Shown in pieces: positions 1-5,452 of a DNA stretch of 8,028 bases; positions within the stretch are counted from its first letter, which is position 1, and each line of letters starts with the position of its first letter. The notes below the pieces were generated by a model, which was not told the origin of the DNA, ran no database searches, and saw nothing but the letters and a program-made list of their open reading frames with translations. The position numbers and the translations under genes are program-made. Source of the DNA: an uncultured Oscillospiraceae bacterium. Its GTDB lineage: Bacteria; Bacillota; Clostridia; Oscillospirales; Acutalibacteraceae. Where the stretch lies: the NCBI GenBank assembly GCA_900552225.1, contig URYX01000077.1:1-8028 (forward strand), read 5' to 3'.

Positions 1-55
1 GTTCTGGAATCAGGGGCGCACGCAGGAGATCAAGGAGCGCGTGCTGCATCTGTAA
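1..55 (+). CDS. nrdD: Anaerobic ribonucleoside-triphosphate reductase, C-terminal end (partial)
   Basis: Only the last 17 codons are present, read in the frame starting at base 2 and ending in TAA at 53-55. The tail reads FWNQGRTQEIKERVLHL. A C-terminus of the form 'QEIKERVxHL' is familiar from class III ribonucleotide reductases, the glycyl-radical enzymes that make deoxynucleotides without oxygen. The next gene downstream encodes NrdG, the activase that installs the glycyl radical in NrdD, and nrdD-nrdG is a very common gene pair. The call therefore rests on a short tail plus strong context. The catalytic and glycyl-radical regions lie outside the window. Confidence 0.8.
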   Translation, partial: FWNQGRTQEIKERVLHL

Positions 56-68
56 GACCGGCCCATGA

Positions 69-107
69 CGGGACGGCGGCCCGCGAAAGCGCCGCCGTCC
101 CGCTTTT
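69..107 (+). terminator. Hairpin with short T tract between nrdD and nrdG
   Basis: A perfect 12-bp GC-rich stem (69-80 paired with 91-102) encloses a 10-base loop and is followed by C then TTTT (104-107). It begins 13 bases after the nrdD stop and ends 24 bases before the nrdG start. This is the shape of an intrinsic terminator, but the T tract is short and no promoter is visible before nrdG. Partial termination or processing that sets the nrdD:nrdG ratio is the likely effect (inference). Confidence 0.65.
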
Positions 108-114
108 ACGTCAA

Positions 115-120
115 AAGGAG
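115..120 (+). promoter_or_regulatory. Ribosome binding site deciding the nrdG start
   Basis: AAGGAG lies 10 bases before the ATG at 131. The alternative in-frame ATG at 65 has no such site, and reading from it would put 22 extra codons across the intergenic hairpin. The start at 131 is therefore preferred. Confidence 0.8.
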
Positions 121-130
121 AGTTCCGCTT

Positions 131-652
131 ATGTATTACGGAGAAATCAAGGATTGCGATATTGCCGACGGAAACGGCGTGCGTGTGACGCTGTTTGTGT
201 CGGGCTGCACCAACCGCTGCAAGGGCTGCTTCCAGCCGCAGACGTGGGATTTTCACTACGGGAAGCCGTTTACGCGGGAGACGGAGGATCGGATTCTGTC
301 CATGCTCAGTCCGTCCTATATCGACGGGCTGACGCTGCTCGGAGGGGAGCCGTTTGAGCCGGAAAACCAGCGGGTTCTGTACCCGTTTTTGCTGCGGGTG
401 CGGGAGCGGTATCCGGAAAAGACCGTATGGGCCTTCTCCGGCTTTACGCTGGAGGAGCTACGGCAGGAGGGCTCGCATCCGCGCTGCGAGGTGACGGATG
501 CGATGCTCGATCAGCTCGATGTGCTGGTGGACGGGCGGTTCCGGGAGGAGCTGAAGAGCCTGATGCTGCGGTTCCGCGGCTCGAGCAATCAGCGGCTGAT
601 CGACATGAACGAAACGCGCCGGCAGGGACAGATCGTGCTGTGGGATAAGTGA
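131..652 (+). CDS. nrdG: Anaerobic ribonucleotide reductase activating protein (radical SAM)
   Basis: 173 residues, a typical NrdG length. The protein uses a [4Fe-4S] cluster and S-adenosylmethionine to generate the glycyl radical on NrdD, and so enables dNTP synthesis in anaerobic cytoplasm. The radical-SAM cluster motif CxxxCxxC is visible at residues 26, 30 and 33 (GCTNRCKGCF), preceded by the usual NrdG-like start (MYYGEIKDCDIADGNGVRVT). A GGEP motif typical of SAM binding in this superfamily is at 71-74, and a conserved-looking FRGSSNQR segment lies near the C-terminus. The start at 131 is chosen from its ribosome site and because it gives the expected N-terminus. The gene follows the nrdD tail by 75 bases and is presumably co-transcribed, modulated by the hairpin between them. 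No missing residues or breaks were seen. Confidence 0.96.
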   Translation: MYYGEIKDCDIADGNGVRVTLFVSGCTNRCKGCFQPQTWDFHYGKPFTRETEDRILSMLSPSYIDGLTLLGGEPFEPENQRVLYPFLLRVRERYPEKTVWAFSGFTLEELRQEGSHPRCEVTDAMLDQLDVLVDGRFREELKSLMLRFRGSSNQRLIDMNETRRQGQIVLWDK

Positions 653-720
653 GGCGGCCCTTTTGGCCGGGCCCGTGCCGCGCGGTTCTGAAAACGGCGG
701 CTTCTGACGGCTTTGCCCAC

Positions 721-749
721 TGGATGTCGTCTCTGCTTTGCGGTATAAT
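721..749 (+). promoter_or_regulatory. Candidate sigma-A promoter for the uvrA-like gene
   Basis: A perfect TATAAT at 744-749 sits 17 bases after TGGATG (721-726), which matches the -35 consensus TTGACA at only three of six positions. A start near 756 would give a leader of about 160 bases before the ATG at 918. The weak -35 suggests modest strength or help from an activator. It is the only good -10 in the nrdG-uvrA gap (653-917). Confidence 0.5.
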
Positions 750-808
750 AAAGGGAAATGAGTCGGAGCTTCCTTTTCGCCGTCGGAAACGGGCCGGCCG
801 GGAGCGTA

Positions 809-876
809 TACGGCATTTCGCCGGAGCCGTACCCGGGATCTCCGCCCGCGTGCCGCGGGAGGGCGCGGGGTCGGAG
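809..876 (+). promoter_or_regulatory. Structured 5' leader of the uvrA-like gene
   Basis: Several short inverted repeats are packed into the leader. They are a 6-bp stem (809-814 with 826-831), a perfect 6-bp GC stem with a 3-base loop (845-850 with 854-859), and an outer 5-bp stem (840-844 with 872-876) around the second. No T tract follows and no known riboswitch class is recognised. High GC makes short stems likely by chance, so a regulatory role is only a suggestion. The remainder of 653-917 holds no gene I can support. Confidence 0.25.
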
Positions 877-917
877 GCACGCTATGGCTGCAGACAGAAA
901 AACGGGGGGAATGCCCT

Positions 918-3395
918 ATGATCGATCACATGCTGGTTCGCGGAGCCAAGGTACACAACCTGAAAAACATCGATGTCGGAATTCCGCTCGGAAAAATCGT
1001 CGGCATCGCAGGGGTGTCCGGCTCCGGCAAATCCTCGCTCGCACTCGGTGTACTGTATGCGGAGGGCTCGCGCCGTTATCTGGAGGCGCTCTCCACCTAC
1101 ACCCGCCGCCGCATGACGCAGGCCTCGAGGGCCTGCGTGGAGGAGGTGCTGTATGTGCCCGCGGCGCTGGCGCTTCATCAGCGGCCCGGTGTGCCGGGCA
1201 TCCGCAGCACCTTCGGTACGGGGACGGAGCTCCTAAACAGCCTGCGGCTGATGTATTCCCGCCTTGCCGAGCATCGCTGTCCGAACGGGCACTATCTGCC
1301 GCCGTCGCTGGCGGTCGCCGCCGGGAAGGAGCTGGTCTGTCCGGAGTGCGGTGCGCATTTTTATGCGCCGTCCGCTGAGGAGCTGGCGTTCAATTCGCAG
1401 GGGGCCTGTCAGACATGCGGCGGCACGGGCGTTGTCCGCACCGTGGATATGGCGAGCCTTGTGCCGAACGATTCCCTCAGCATTGACGAGGGGGCGGTCG
1501 CTCCGTGGAACAGCCTGATGTGGTCGCTGATGACGGATATCTGCCGCGAGATGGGTGTGCGCACGGATGTGCCGTTTCGCGAGCTGACCGCAGAGGAAAA
1601 GGAGATTGTCTATCATGGCCCGGCGGAGAAAAAGCATATTTTCTACCACAACAAAAACACCGGACAGGCCGGGGACCTGGATTTTACCTATTTCAATGCC
1701 GTGTATACGGTGGAAAATGCTCTCGCCAAGGTCAAGGACGAAAAGGGCATGAAGCGGGTGGAAAAATTTCTGAAGGAGGATGTCTGCCCGGAGTGCCGCG
1801 GTACGCGTTTGTCTGCGGCGGCCCGTGCGCCGAGGCTGCGGGGGATTTCCCTGGATGGGGCCTGCACCATGACGCTCTCCGGACTGGTTGAGTGGGTGCG
1901 GGGCGTTCCCGGCAGCCTGCCGGAGGAAATGCGCCCGATGGCGGAGAGCATCTGTGAGGCGTTTCAGAGCACGGCCAAGCGGCTCATGGATTTGGGACTC
2001 GGCTATCTGACGCTTGACCGCTCGGCGTCCACGCTCTCCACCGGCGAGCGGCAGCGGATGCAGCTGGCCCGCGCCGTCCGCAACCACACCACCGGTGTCC
2101 TCTATGTGCTGGACGAGCCGTCCATCGGGCTGCATCCGTCCAACATTGTGGGGCTGACCGGGGTGATGCACGACCTGGTGGCCGACGGCAACTCGGTCAT
2201 TCTGGTCGATCACGACACGCAGATTCTGAGGGAGGCGGACTGGATCGTTGAAATGGGCCCCGAGGCGGGGGCCAAGGGCGGCTATGTCATCGCAGAGGGG
2301 ACGGTTCCTGCCATCGAGGCCGATTCGGCTTCACAAATCGGGCCGTTTCTCTCCGGCAAAGCCGACACACGGATGCGCGCCCGCGCCGCAAAGGAAGAGC
2401 TGTTTGCGGCCGGTACCCTCCGCCTGTCCACCGATTCCATCCACACCGTCAGGCCGTTGGAGGTGAGCATTCCCAAGGGGAGGCTCACCGTCGTCACCGG
2501 CGTATCCGGCTCCGGCAAGACCACGATGGTGCTGGAGAGCCTTGTCCCTGCGCTCGAGGCGCAGATCGACGGCCGGGCGCTGCCGGGGCATATCCGCAGT
2601 GTCACCGCCGAGGGCATCCGCCACGTCAAGCTGATCGATGCCACGCCGATCGGAATCAATGTCCGCTCGACGGTCGCCACCTATGCGGGTGTGCACGATG
2701 AGCTGCGCAAGCTCTATGCGCAGTCGCCGGAGGCCAGGGCGCGCGGGTATAAGGCCGGGGATTTCTCCTACAATACCGGATCGCTGCGCTGCCCCGGCTG
2801 CGACGGGACCGGAGTCGTCAGTCTCGACGTGCAGTTTTTGCCGGATGTGGACATTCCCTGCCCGGACTGCCGCGGCTCGCGCTATGCCGGAGCGGCATAT
2901 GCGGTAAAGCTCACGAATCAGGCGGGCGAGAGTGCGTCTCTGCCGGAGCTGATGGATATGGATGTGAATTCTGCCATCGAGTTCTGCAGGGACAGGAAAA
3001 CCGTCAGCCAAAGGCTGAACGTTTTAAAGCAGCTCGGACTCGGTTATCTGACGCTCGGGGAGGAGACACCGAGTCTGTCCGGCGGCGAGGCGCAGCGGCT
3101 CAAGCTGGCGAGCGAAATCGGCAGGACGCAGGAGGATTCCGTCTTTGTGTTCGACGAGCCGTCCATCGGCCTGCATCCGCTGGATGTGCGGGTGCTGCTC
3201 GGCGTGTTTCAGGCGCTGCTGGACAGCGGGGCCACGGTGGTCGTCATCGAGCATGACCTGGATGTGATCCGCAACGCCGACTATGTGATTGACATGGGGC
3301 CCGGCGGCGGCGAGGACGGCGGGAGGATTGTGGCCGCCGGAACGCCGGAGGAAATACGGGACAATGCAAACAGCATCACCGGCCGCTATCTGTAA
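918..3395 (+). CDS. UvrA-family ABC ATPase lacking the UvrB-binding domain
   Basis: 825 residues, against roughly 940 for housekeeping UvrA. UvrA proteins are DNA-binding twin-ABC ATPases that load UvrB at damage; shorter paralogues are found in many bacteria, some linked to drug tolerance. Module I has Walker A at 32-39 (GVSGSGKS), signature at 373-377 (LSTGE, not LSGGE), Walker B VLYVLDEP at 394-401 and an H-loop His at 432. Module II has Walker A at 528-535, signature LSGGE at 720-724, Walker B VFVFDEP at 742-748 and His 779. Cysteine pairs that suit zinc binding are at 141/144, 164/167, 290/293, 625/628 and 648/651. The run from RLAEHRCP (about 115-122) to ECGAHF (143-148) is very short; in canonical UvrA this interval holds the UvrB-binding domain. 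The C-terminus (SITGRYL) is UvrA-like. The ATG at 918 follows GGGGGGA at 904-910 with a 7-base gap. Whether it acts in repair or drug protection cannot be told from sequence. Confidence 0.93.
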   Translation: MIDHMLVRGAKVHNLKNIDVGIPLGKIVGIAGVSGSGKSSLALGVLYAEGSRRYLEALSTYTRRRMTQASRACVEEVLYVPAALALHQRPGVPGIRSTFGTGTELLNSLRLMYSRLAEHRCPNGHYLPPSLAVAAGKELVCPECGAHFYAPSAEELAFNSQGACQTCGGTGVVRTVDMASLVPNDSLSIDEGAVAPWNSLMWSLMTDICREMGVRTDVPFRELTAEEKEIVYHGPAEKKHIFYHNKNTGQAGDLDFTYFNAVYTVENALAKVKDEKGMKRVEKFLKEDVCPECRGTRLSAAARAPRLRGISLDGACTMTLSGLVEWVRGVPGSLPEEMRPMAESICEAFQSTAKRLMDLGLGYLTLDRSASTLSTGERQRMQLARAVRNHTTGVLYVLDEPSIGLHPSNIVGLTGVMHDLVADGNSVILVDHDTQILREADWIVEMGPEAGAKGGYVIAEGTVPAIEADSASQIGPFLSGKADTRMRARAAKEELFAAGTLRLSTDSIHTVRPLEVSIPKGRLTVVTGVSGSGKTTMVLESLVPALEAQIDGRALPGHIRSVTAEGIRHVKLIDATPIGINVRSTVATYAGVHDELRKLYAQSPEARARGYKAGDFSYNTGSLRCPGCDGTGVVSLDVQFLPDVDIPCPDCRGSRYAGAAYAVKLTNQAGESASLPELMDMDVNSAIEFCRDRKTVSQRLNVLKQLGLGYLTLGEETPSLSGGEAQRLKLASEIGRTQEDSVFVFDEPSIGLHPLDVRVLLGVFQALLDSGATVVVIEHDLDVIRNADYVIDMGPGGGEDGGRIVAAGTPEEIRDNANSITGRYL

Positions 3396-3412
3396 AGCGG
3401 CCGGTGATGCTG
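3371..3412 (+). repeat. Perfect 16-bp palindrome spanning the stop codon of the uvrA-like gene
   Basis: Bases 3371-3386 pair perfectly with 3397-3412 around a 10-base loop that contains the TAA stop (3393-3395). The 5' arm codes for the last residues (SITGR). No T tract follows, so it is not a classical terminator. It could stabilise the mRNA 3' end. It shares bases 3411-3412 with the next hairpin. Confidence 0.85.
3372..3404 (+). repeat. 33-bp direct repeat, copy 1 (3' end of the uvrA-like gene)
   Basis: These 33 bases cover the final seven codons, the stop and nine bases beyond. They recur at 3594-3626 with only two mismatches. Because the copy encodes a normal UvrA-type C-terminus (TGRYL), this one is probably the original. 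Confidence 0.85.
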
Positions 3413-3607
3413 AGCGTGTCAAAAACTATGTTTTTGACGCGCTCAGAGGCTGTCTGAAAGGCCGCAGGGGCACGACGCAGGCCCTTTGGGCCAACAGTGT
3501 TTTGGGCTAACAAAAAGAGACAAATCGGTATCTTGCCGCTCTTTCCTCAGGCTCATATTGCTTTTGCGGCCTGCGGCCTTTTTTGACAGTCTGAGTATCA
3601 CCGGCCG
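3398..3607. repeat. Composite inverted-repeat element (candidate MITE or REP-like repeat)
   Basis: The roughly 190 bases between the two direct repeats carry nested inverted repeats. One imperfect pair has its ends at 3405-3426 and 3579-3599 (about 17 of 22 positions match) and extends outward into the flanking GGCCGG blocks. A second pair is 3447-3468 with 3570-3592; its core (3457-3468 with 3570-3581) is 12 perfect pairs. The two right arms overlap, so the pairings exclude each other. A small hairpin (3480-3484 with 3488-3492) lies inside. There is no transposase and no credible gene. The arrangement fits a non-autonomous insertion or a degenerate dispersed repeat. Its identity needs copies elsewhere in the genome. 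Confidence 0.55.
3411..3445 (+). repeat. 16-bp hairpin with 3-base loop
   Basis: Bases 3411-3426 pair with 3430-3445 around TAT; 15 pairs are Watson-Crick and one is a G-U. The core reads GTCAAAAAC facing GTTTTTGAC. It directly abuts the stop-codon palindrome. Such a tight, long hairpin is usual for REP-like or transposon-end repeats rather than for a terminator, since no T run follows. Confidence 0.8.
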
Positions 3608-3626
3608 TTATCTGTAAAGCGGCCGG
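3594..3626 (+). repeat. 33-bp direct repeat, copy 2 (downstream copy of the gene end)
   Basis: Matches 3372-3404 at 31 of 33 positions, offset by 222 bases, and still reads SITGRYL followed by TAA in one frame. The bases upstream do not continue to resemble the gene, so this is a short duplication and not the remains of a second full copy visible here. Confidence 0.85.
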
Positions 3627-3811
3627 AGGCTGCACAGTCCATTCAAAACAGCCGACGGGACATCCGGTGCGGCTTTCGGGAGGCATCGGCAGGAATATCA
3701 GACGGTGCAGCGGTGTGGCGGAAGGGTGGCTCCTTCGAGAATCTCTGTCTGTATTACCGTGAGCTTGTAGGGCGCGGAATTTTTTTGCGGTGCCGCTTGA
3801 CAGCTGCGGAA
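3627..3811. other. Intergenic DNA without recognisable features
   Basis: No open frame on either strand here has a ribosome site together with a protein-like composition. There is a T7 run at 3780-3786 without a convincing stem before it, and a weak 5-bp inverted repeat (3651-3655 with 3686-3690). With the repeat element, this makes up the 505-base gap between the convergent uvrA-like gene and the zinc operon. Confidence 0.5.
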
Positions 3812-3881
3812 GAAACAAAAGGATACAGGGCGGGCTTTTGCGGCCGGAAAGAATCCCGACGGCGAAAACCCGCCCTGTGTC
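3812..3881 (-). terminator. Intrinsic terminator of the zinc-transport operon
   Basis: Read on the minus strand, a perfect 10-bp GC-rich stem (3869-3878 with 3825-3834) is extended inward by TTTT/AAAA and GCCG/CGGC pairings. It is followed, after four bases, by TTTTGTTT (3820-3813). It starts about 22 bases past the permease stop. In the opposite direction there is no T tract, so it serves only the minus-strand operon. Confidence 0.8.
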
Positions 3882-3900
3882 TGTGTAAGCGAAGGCCGAT

Positions 3901-4722
3901 TCAGCCGTTGCCGGCGTGGCGGCCGATGGCGTAGGTGCCGAAGAACAGCATGGCGGCTACCAGGACGATCATCGGGCCGGTGGCTACGGCGAGGCAGAAG
4001 GAGAGCCACAGGCCGAGAACACCCGAGAACAGGCTGAAAATCAGCGCATACAGCAGATAGGAGCGCATGCTGCGCGCCACGTTCCGCGCGGCGGCTGCGG
4101 GCAGGATCAGCATGGCGTTGATGATGAGCAGCCCGACCCAGCGGATGGAGAGCATGACGACCACGGCGATGACCACGACAAACAGGTTGTCAAGGAAGGC
4201 CACCGGCAGTCCCTTGGAGCGCGCCAGCGTGGGGTGGATGCTGACGGCATGGAAGCGGTTGAAGCACAGAAGCCACAGCAGCACGGTGACGGCCAGAACG
4301 ACGGCGAGCACCGAAAGCTCCGAGGGGGAGATGTTCAGAATGTCACCGATCAGCAGGCTCTGATAGCGGGAAAAGCCGCCCTGCCGCGAGAGAATGGCGA
4401 GGCCGAGCGCAATGCCGCAGGAGGAAAACACGCCGATGACCGTATCGGTGGAGGAGAGACGGGAGCGGCGGATGGTGTTCATCAGCAGAGCGAACACCAC
4501 CGCGAACAGCACCATGGCGATGCTGGGATCGGTGAGACCGCACAGCAGGCCGACGGCTACTCCCGTCAGGGCGGAGTGGCCGAGGGCGTCCGAAAAGAAG
4601 GCCATGCCGTTGTTGACGACCATGGTTCCGAGCAGGGCAAACAGCGGCATGATGAGCAGCACGGCCATTAGGGCGTACCGCATGAAATCGTATTGCCACC
4701 AGGCGGTCAGAAGCTCAGACAT
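3901..4722 (-). CDS. znuB: Zinc ABC transporter permease, ZnuB/AdcB family
   Basis: 273 residues, almost wholly hydrophobic, with about seven or eight membrane segments (roughly 15-35, 50-80, 93-112, 136-155, 178-210 as a long or double segment, and 223-262). It forms the membrane channel through which zinc delivered by the ZnuA-type binding protein passes, driven by the ZnuC ATPase. Family landmarks visible are FFSDALGHSALTGVAVG (42-58), LLIGDILNIS (123-132) and the GLLIINAMLILPAAAARN stretch (197-214), all typical of the ABC-3 metal permease family. The ATG at 4722 is chosen over an upstream in-frame start because AGGAGG sits at 4729-4734, six bases ahead. It overlaps the end of the ATPase gene by 8 bases, so translation is probably coupled. 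It is the last gene before the operon terminator. Manganese specificity cannot be excluded from the permease alone. Confidence 0.93.
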   Translation of the reverse strand: MSELLTAWWQYDFMRYALMAVLLIMPLFALLGTMVVNNGMAFFSDALGHSALTGVAVGLLCGLTDPSIAMVLFAVVFALLMNTIRRSRLSSTDTVIGVFSSCGIALGLAILSRQGGFSRYQSLLIGDILNISPSELSVLAVVLAVTVLLWLLCFNRFHAVSIHPTLARSKGLPVAFLDNLFVVVIAVVVMLSIRWVGLLIINAMLILPAAAARNVARSMRSYLLYALIFSLFSGVLGLWLSFCLAVATGPMIVLVAAMLFFGTYAIGRHAGNG

Positions 4723-5452
4723 ACAACCCCTCCTCTCGCGGGAAGGCCGCGCGGAAGGCGGCGGAGGCAAACACCTCGGCGGGTGTGCCGGAGGCCTGTA
4801 CCGTCCGGTCGAGCAGCACCACGCGGTCGGCCGAGGAGCGGACGAAGCCGAGGTCGTGGGAGACCAGCAGCAGGACCATGTCCGCCGCCTTCAGACCGCG
4901 GATCATCTCATAGAAGGCGTTCAGGCCGTCCGCGTCCACGCCGGAGACCGGCTCGTCCAGAATCAGCAGATCGGGGGTGGGGGTGGTGGCCATGGCCAGC
5001 AGCACCCGCTGCAGCTCGCCGCCCGAAAGGCGGCCTGCCCTGCGGTCGAGCAGTCCGTCCGCCCCGAAGCGGGCGAAGTGAGCCCTGAGGGTCTCCGTCT
5101 CCTTCCTGCGGCGCGGCAGGAAGGAGGGATAGGGGGACAGAAAGGCCATGGCCATGTCGTAGACCGTGGCGGGGGAGGCCGGATCGATGTTGAGACTTTG
5201 CGGGACATAGCCGATGCGCGGCCGATGTACCGAAGGGGCTCCGTTATGTCCGCTGAAGGTGACGGTGCCCGTGTGGGGGATTTCTCCCAAAATGGCCTTG
5301 AGCAGCGTGGATTTTCCGGCGCCGTTGCGTCCGATGACGGCCGTCACCTCTCCGCAGTGGGCGTGCAGATTGACGTCGCGGAGAATCTCGTGTCCGCCGC
5401 GTGTGACGCCGATATGTTCGATTTTCAGGCAGTGCAGTCCGCAGGAACTCAT
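4715..5452 (-). CDS. znuC: Zinc ABC transporter ATP-binding protein, ZnuC/AdcC family
   Basis: 245 residues, the usual length for a metal-importer ATPase, acting on the cytoplasmic face of the ZnuB-like permease. Motifs in order: Walker A GRNGAGKS at 41-48, Q-loop Gln 85 (YVPQ), signature LSGGE at 142-146, Walker B LLILDEP at 162-168, D-loop around SGVD (170-173) and H-loop His 199 (VSHD). The segment YVPQSLNIDPASPATVYDM, with the Q-loop followed by a 'D..P.TV.D' pattern, is characteristic of the ZnuC/MntB group. The start at 5452 is preferred over an upstream in-frame ATG because AGGAGG lies at 5460-5465 and because it overlaps the binding-protein stop as ATGA. Its 3' end overlaps the permease start. 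All catalytic residues appear intact. Confidence 0.94.
   Translation of the reverse strand: MSSCGLHCLKIEHIGVTRGGHEILRDVNLHAHCGEVTAVIGRNGAGKSTLLKAILGEIPHTGTVTFSGHNGAPSVHRPRIGYVPQSLNIDPASPATVYDMAMAFLSPYPSFLPRRRKETETLRAHFARFGADGLLDRRAGRLSGGELQRVLLAMATTPTPDLLILDEPVSGVDADGLNAFYEMIRGLKAADMVLLLVSHDLGFVRSSADRVVLLDRTVQASGTPAEVFASAAFRAAFPREEGLYV

Noticed and set aside
65..130. Upstream in-frame extension of nrdG starting at 65
   Set aside because: It reads through the intergenic hairpin, has no ribosome site, and the normal NrdG N-terminus and AAGGAG support the ATG at 131.
653..720. Terminator after nrdG (5-bp CGGCC/GGCCG hairpin at 655-669)
   Set aside because: The stem is short, the T residues are in the loop rather than after it, and no T tract follows.
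758..1378. Plus-strand open frame starting in the leader and overlapping the uvrA-like gene
   Set aside because: It overlaps the true gene out of frame, its product is Arg/Gly-rich without motifs, and its ATG would lie almost at the transcript start.
1233..2213. Long open frame on the minus strand inside the uvrA-like gene
   Set aside because: Shadow of a GC-rich coding region: no ribosome site, low-complexity Arg/His/Gln composition, and no recognisable domain.
3443..3556. 37-residue open frame on the minus strand within the repeat element
   Set aside because: No ribosome site, and it ends inside the inverted repeats; more likely a by-product of the repeat than a gene.
3568..3584. GGCC-TGC-GGCC followed by six T as a terminator for the uvrA-like gene
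   Set aside because: The stem is only four pairs with a three-base loop; the T run is better explained as part of the longer inverted repeat, although weak termination is possible.
3723..3729. AGGGTGG, reminiscent of a T-box antiterminator core
   Set aside because: The following bases do not give the ACCGCG continuation, no stem I or downstream plus-strand gene exists, and the match is only seven bases.
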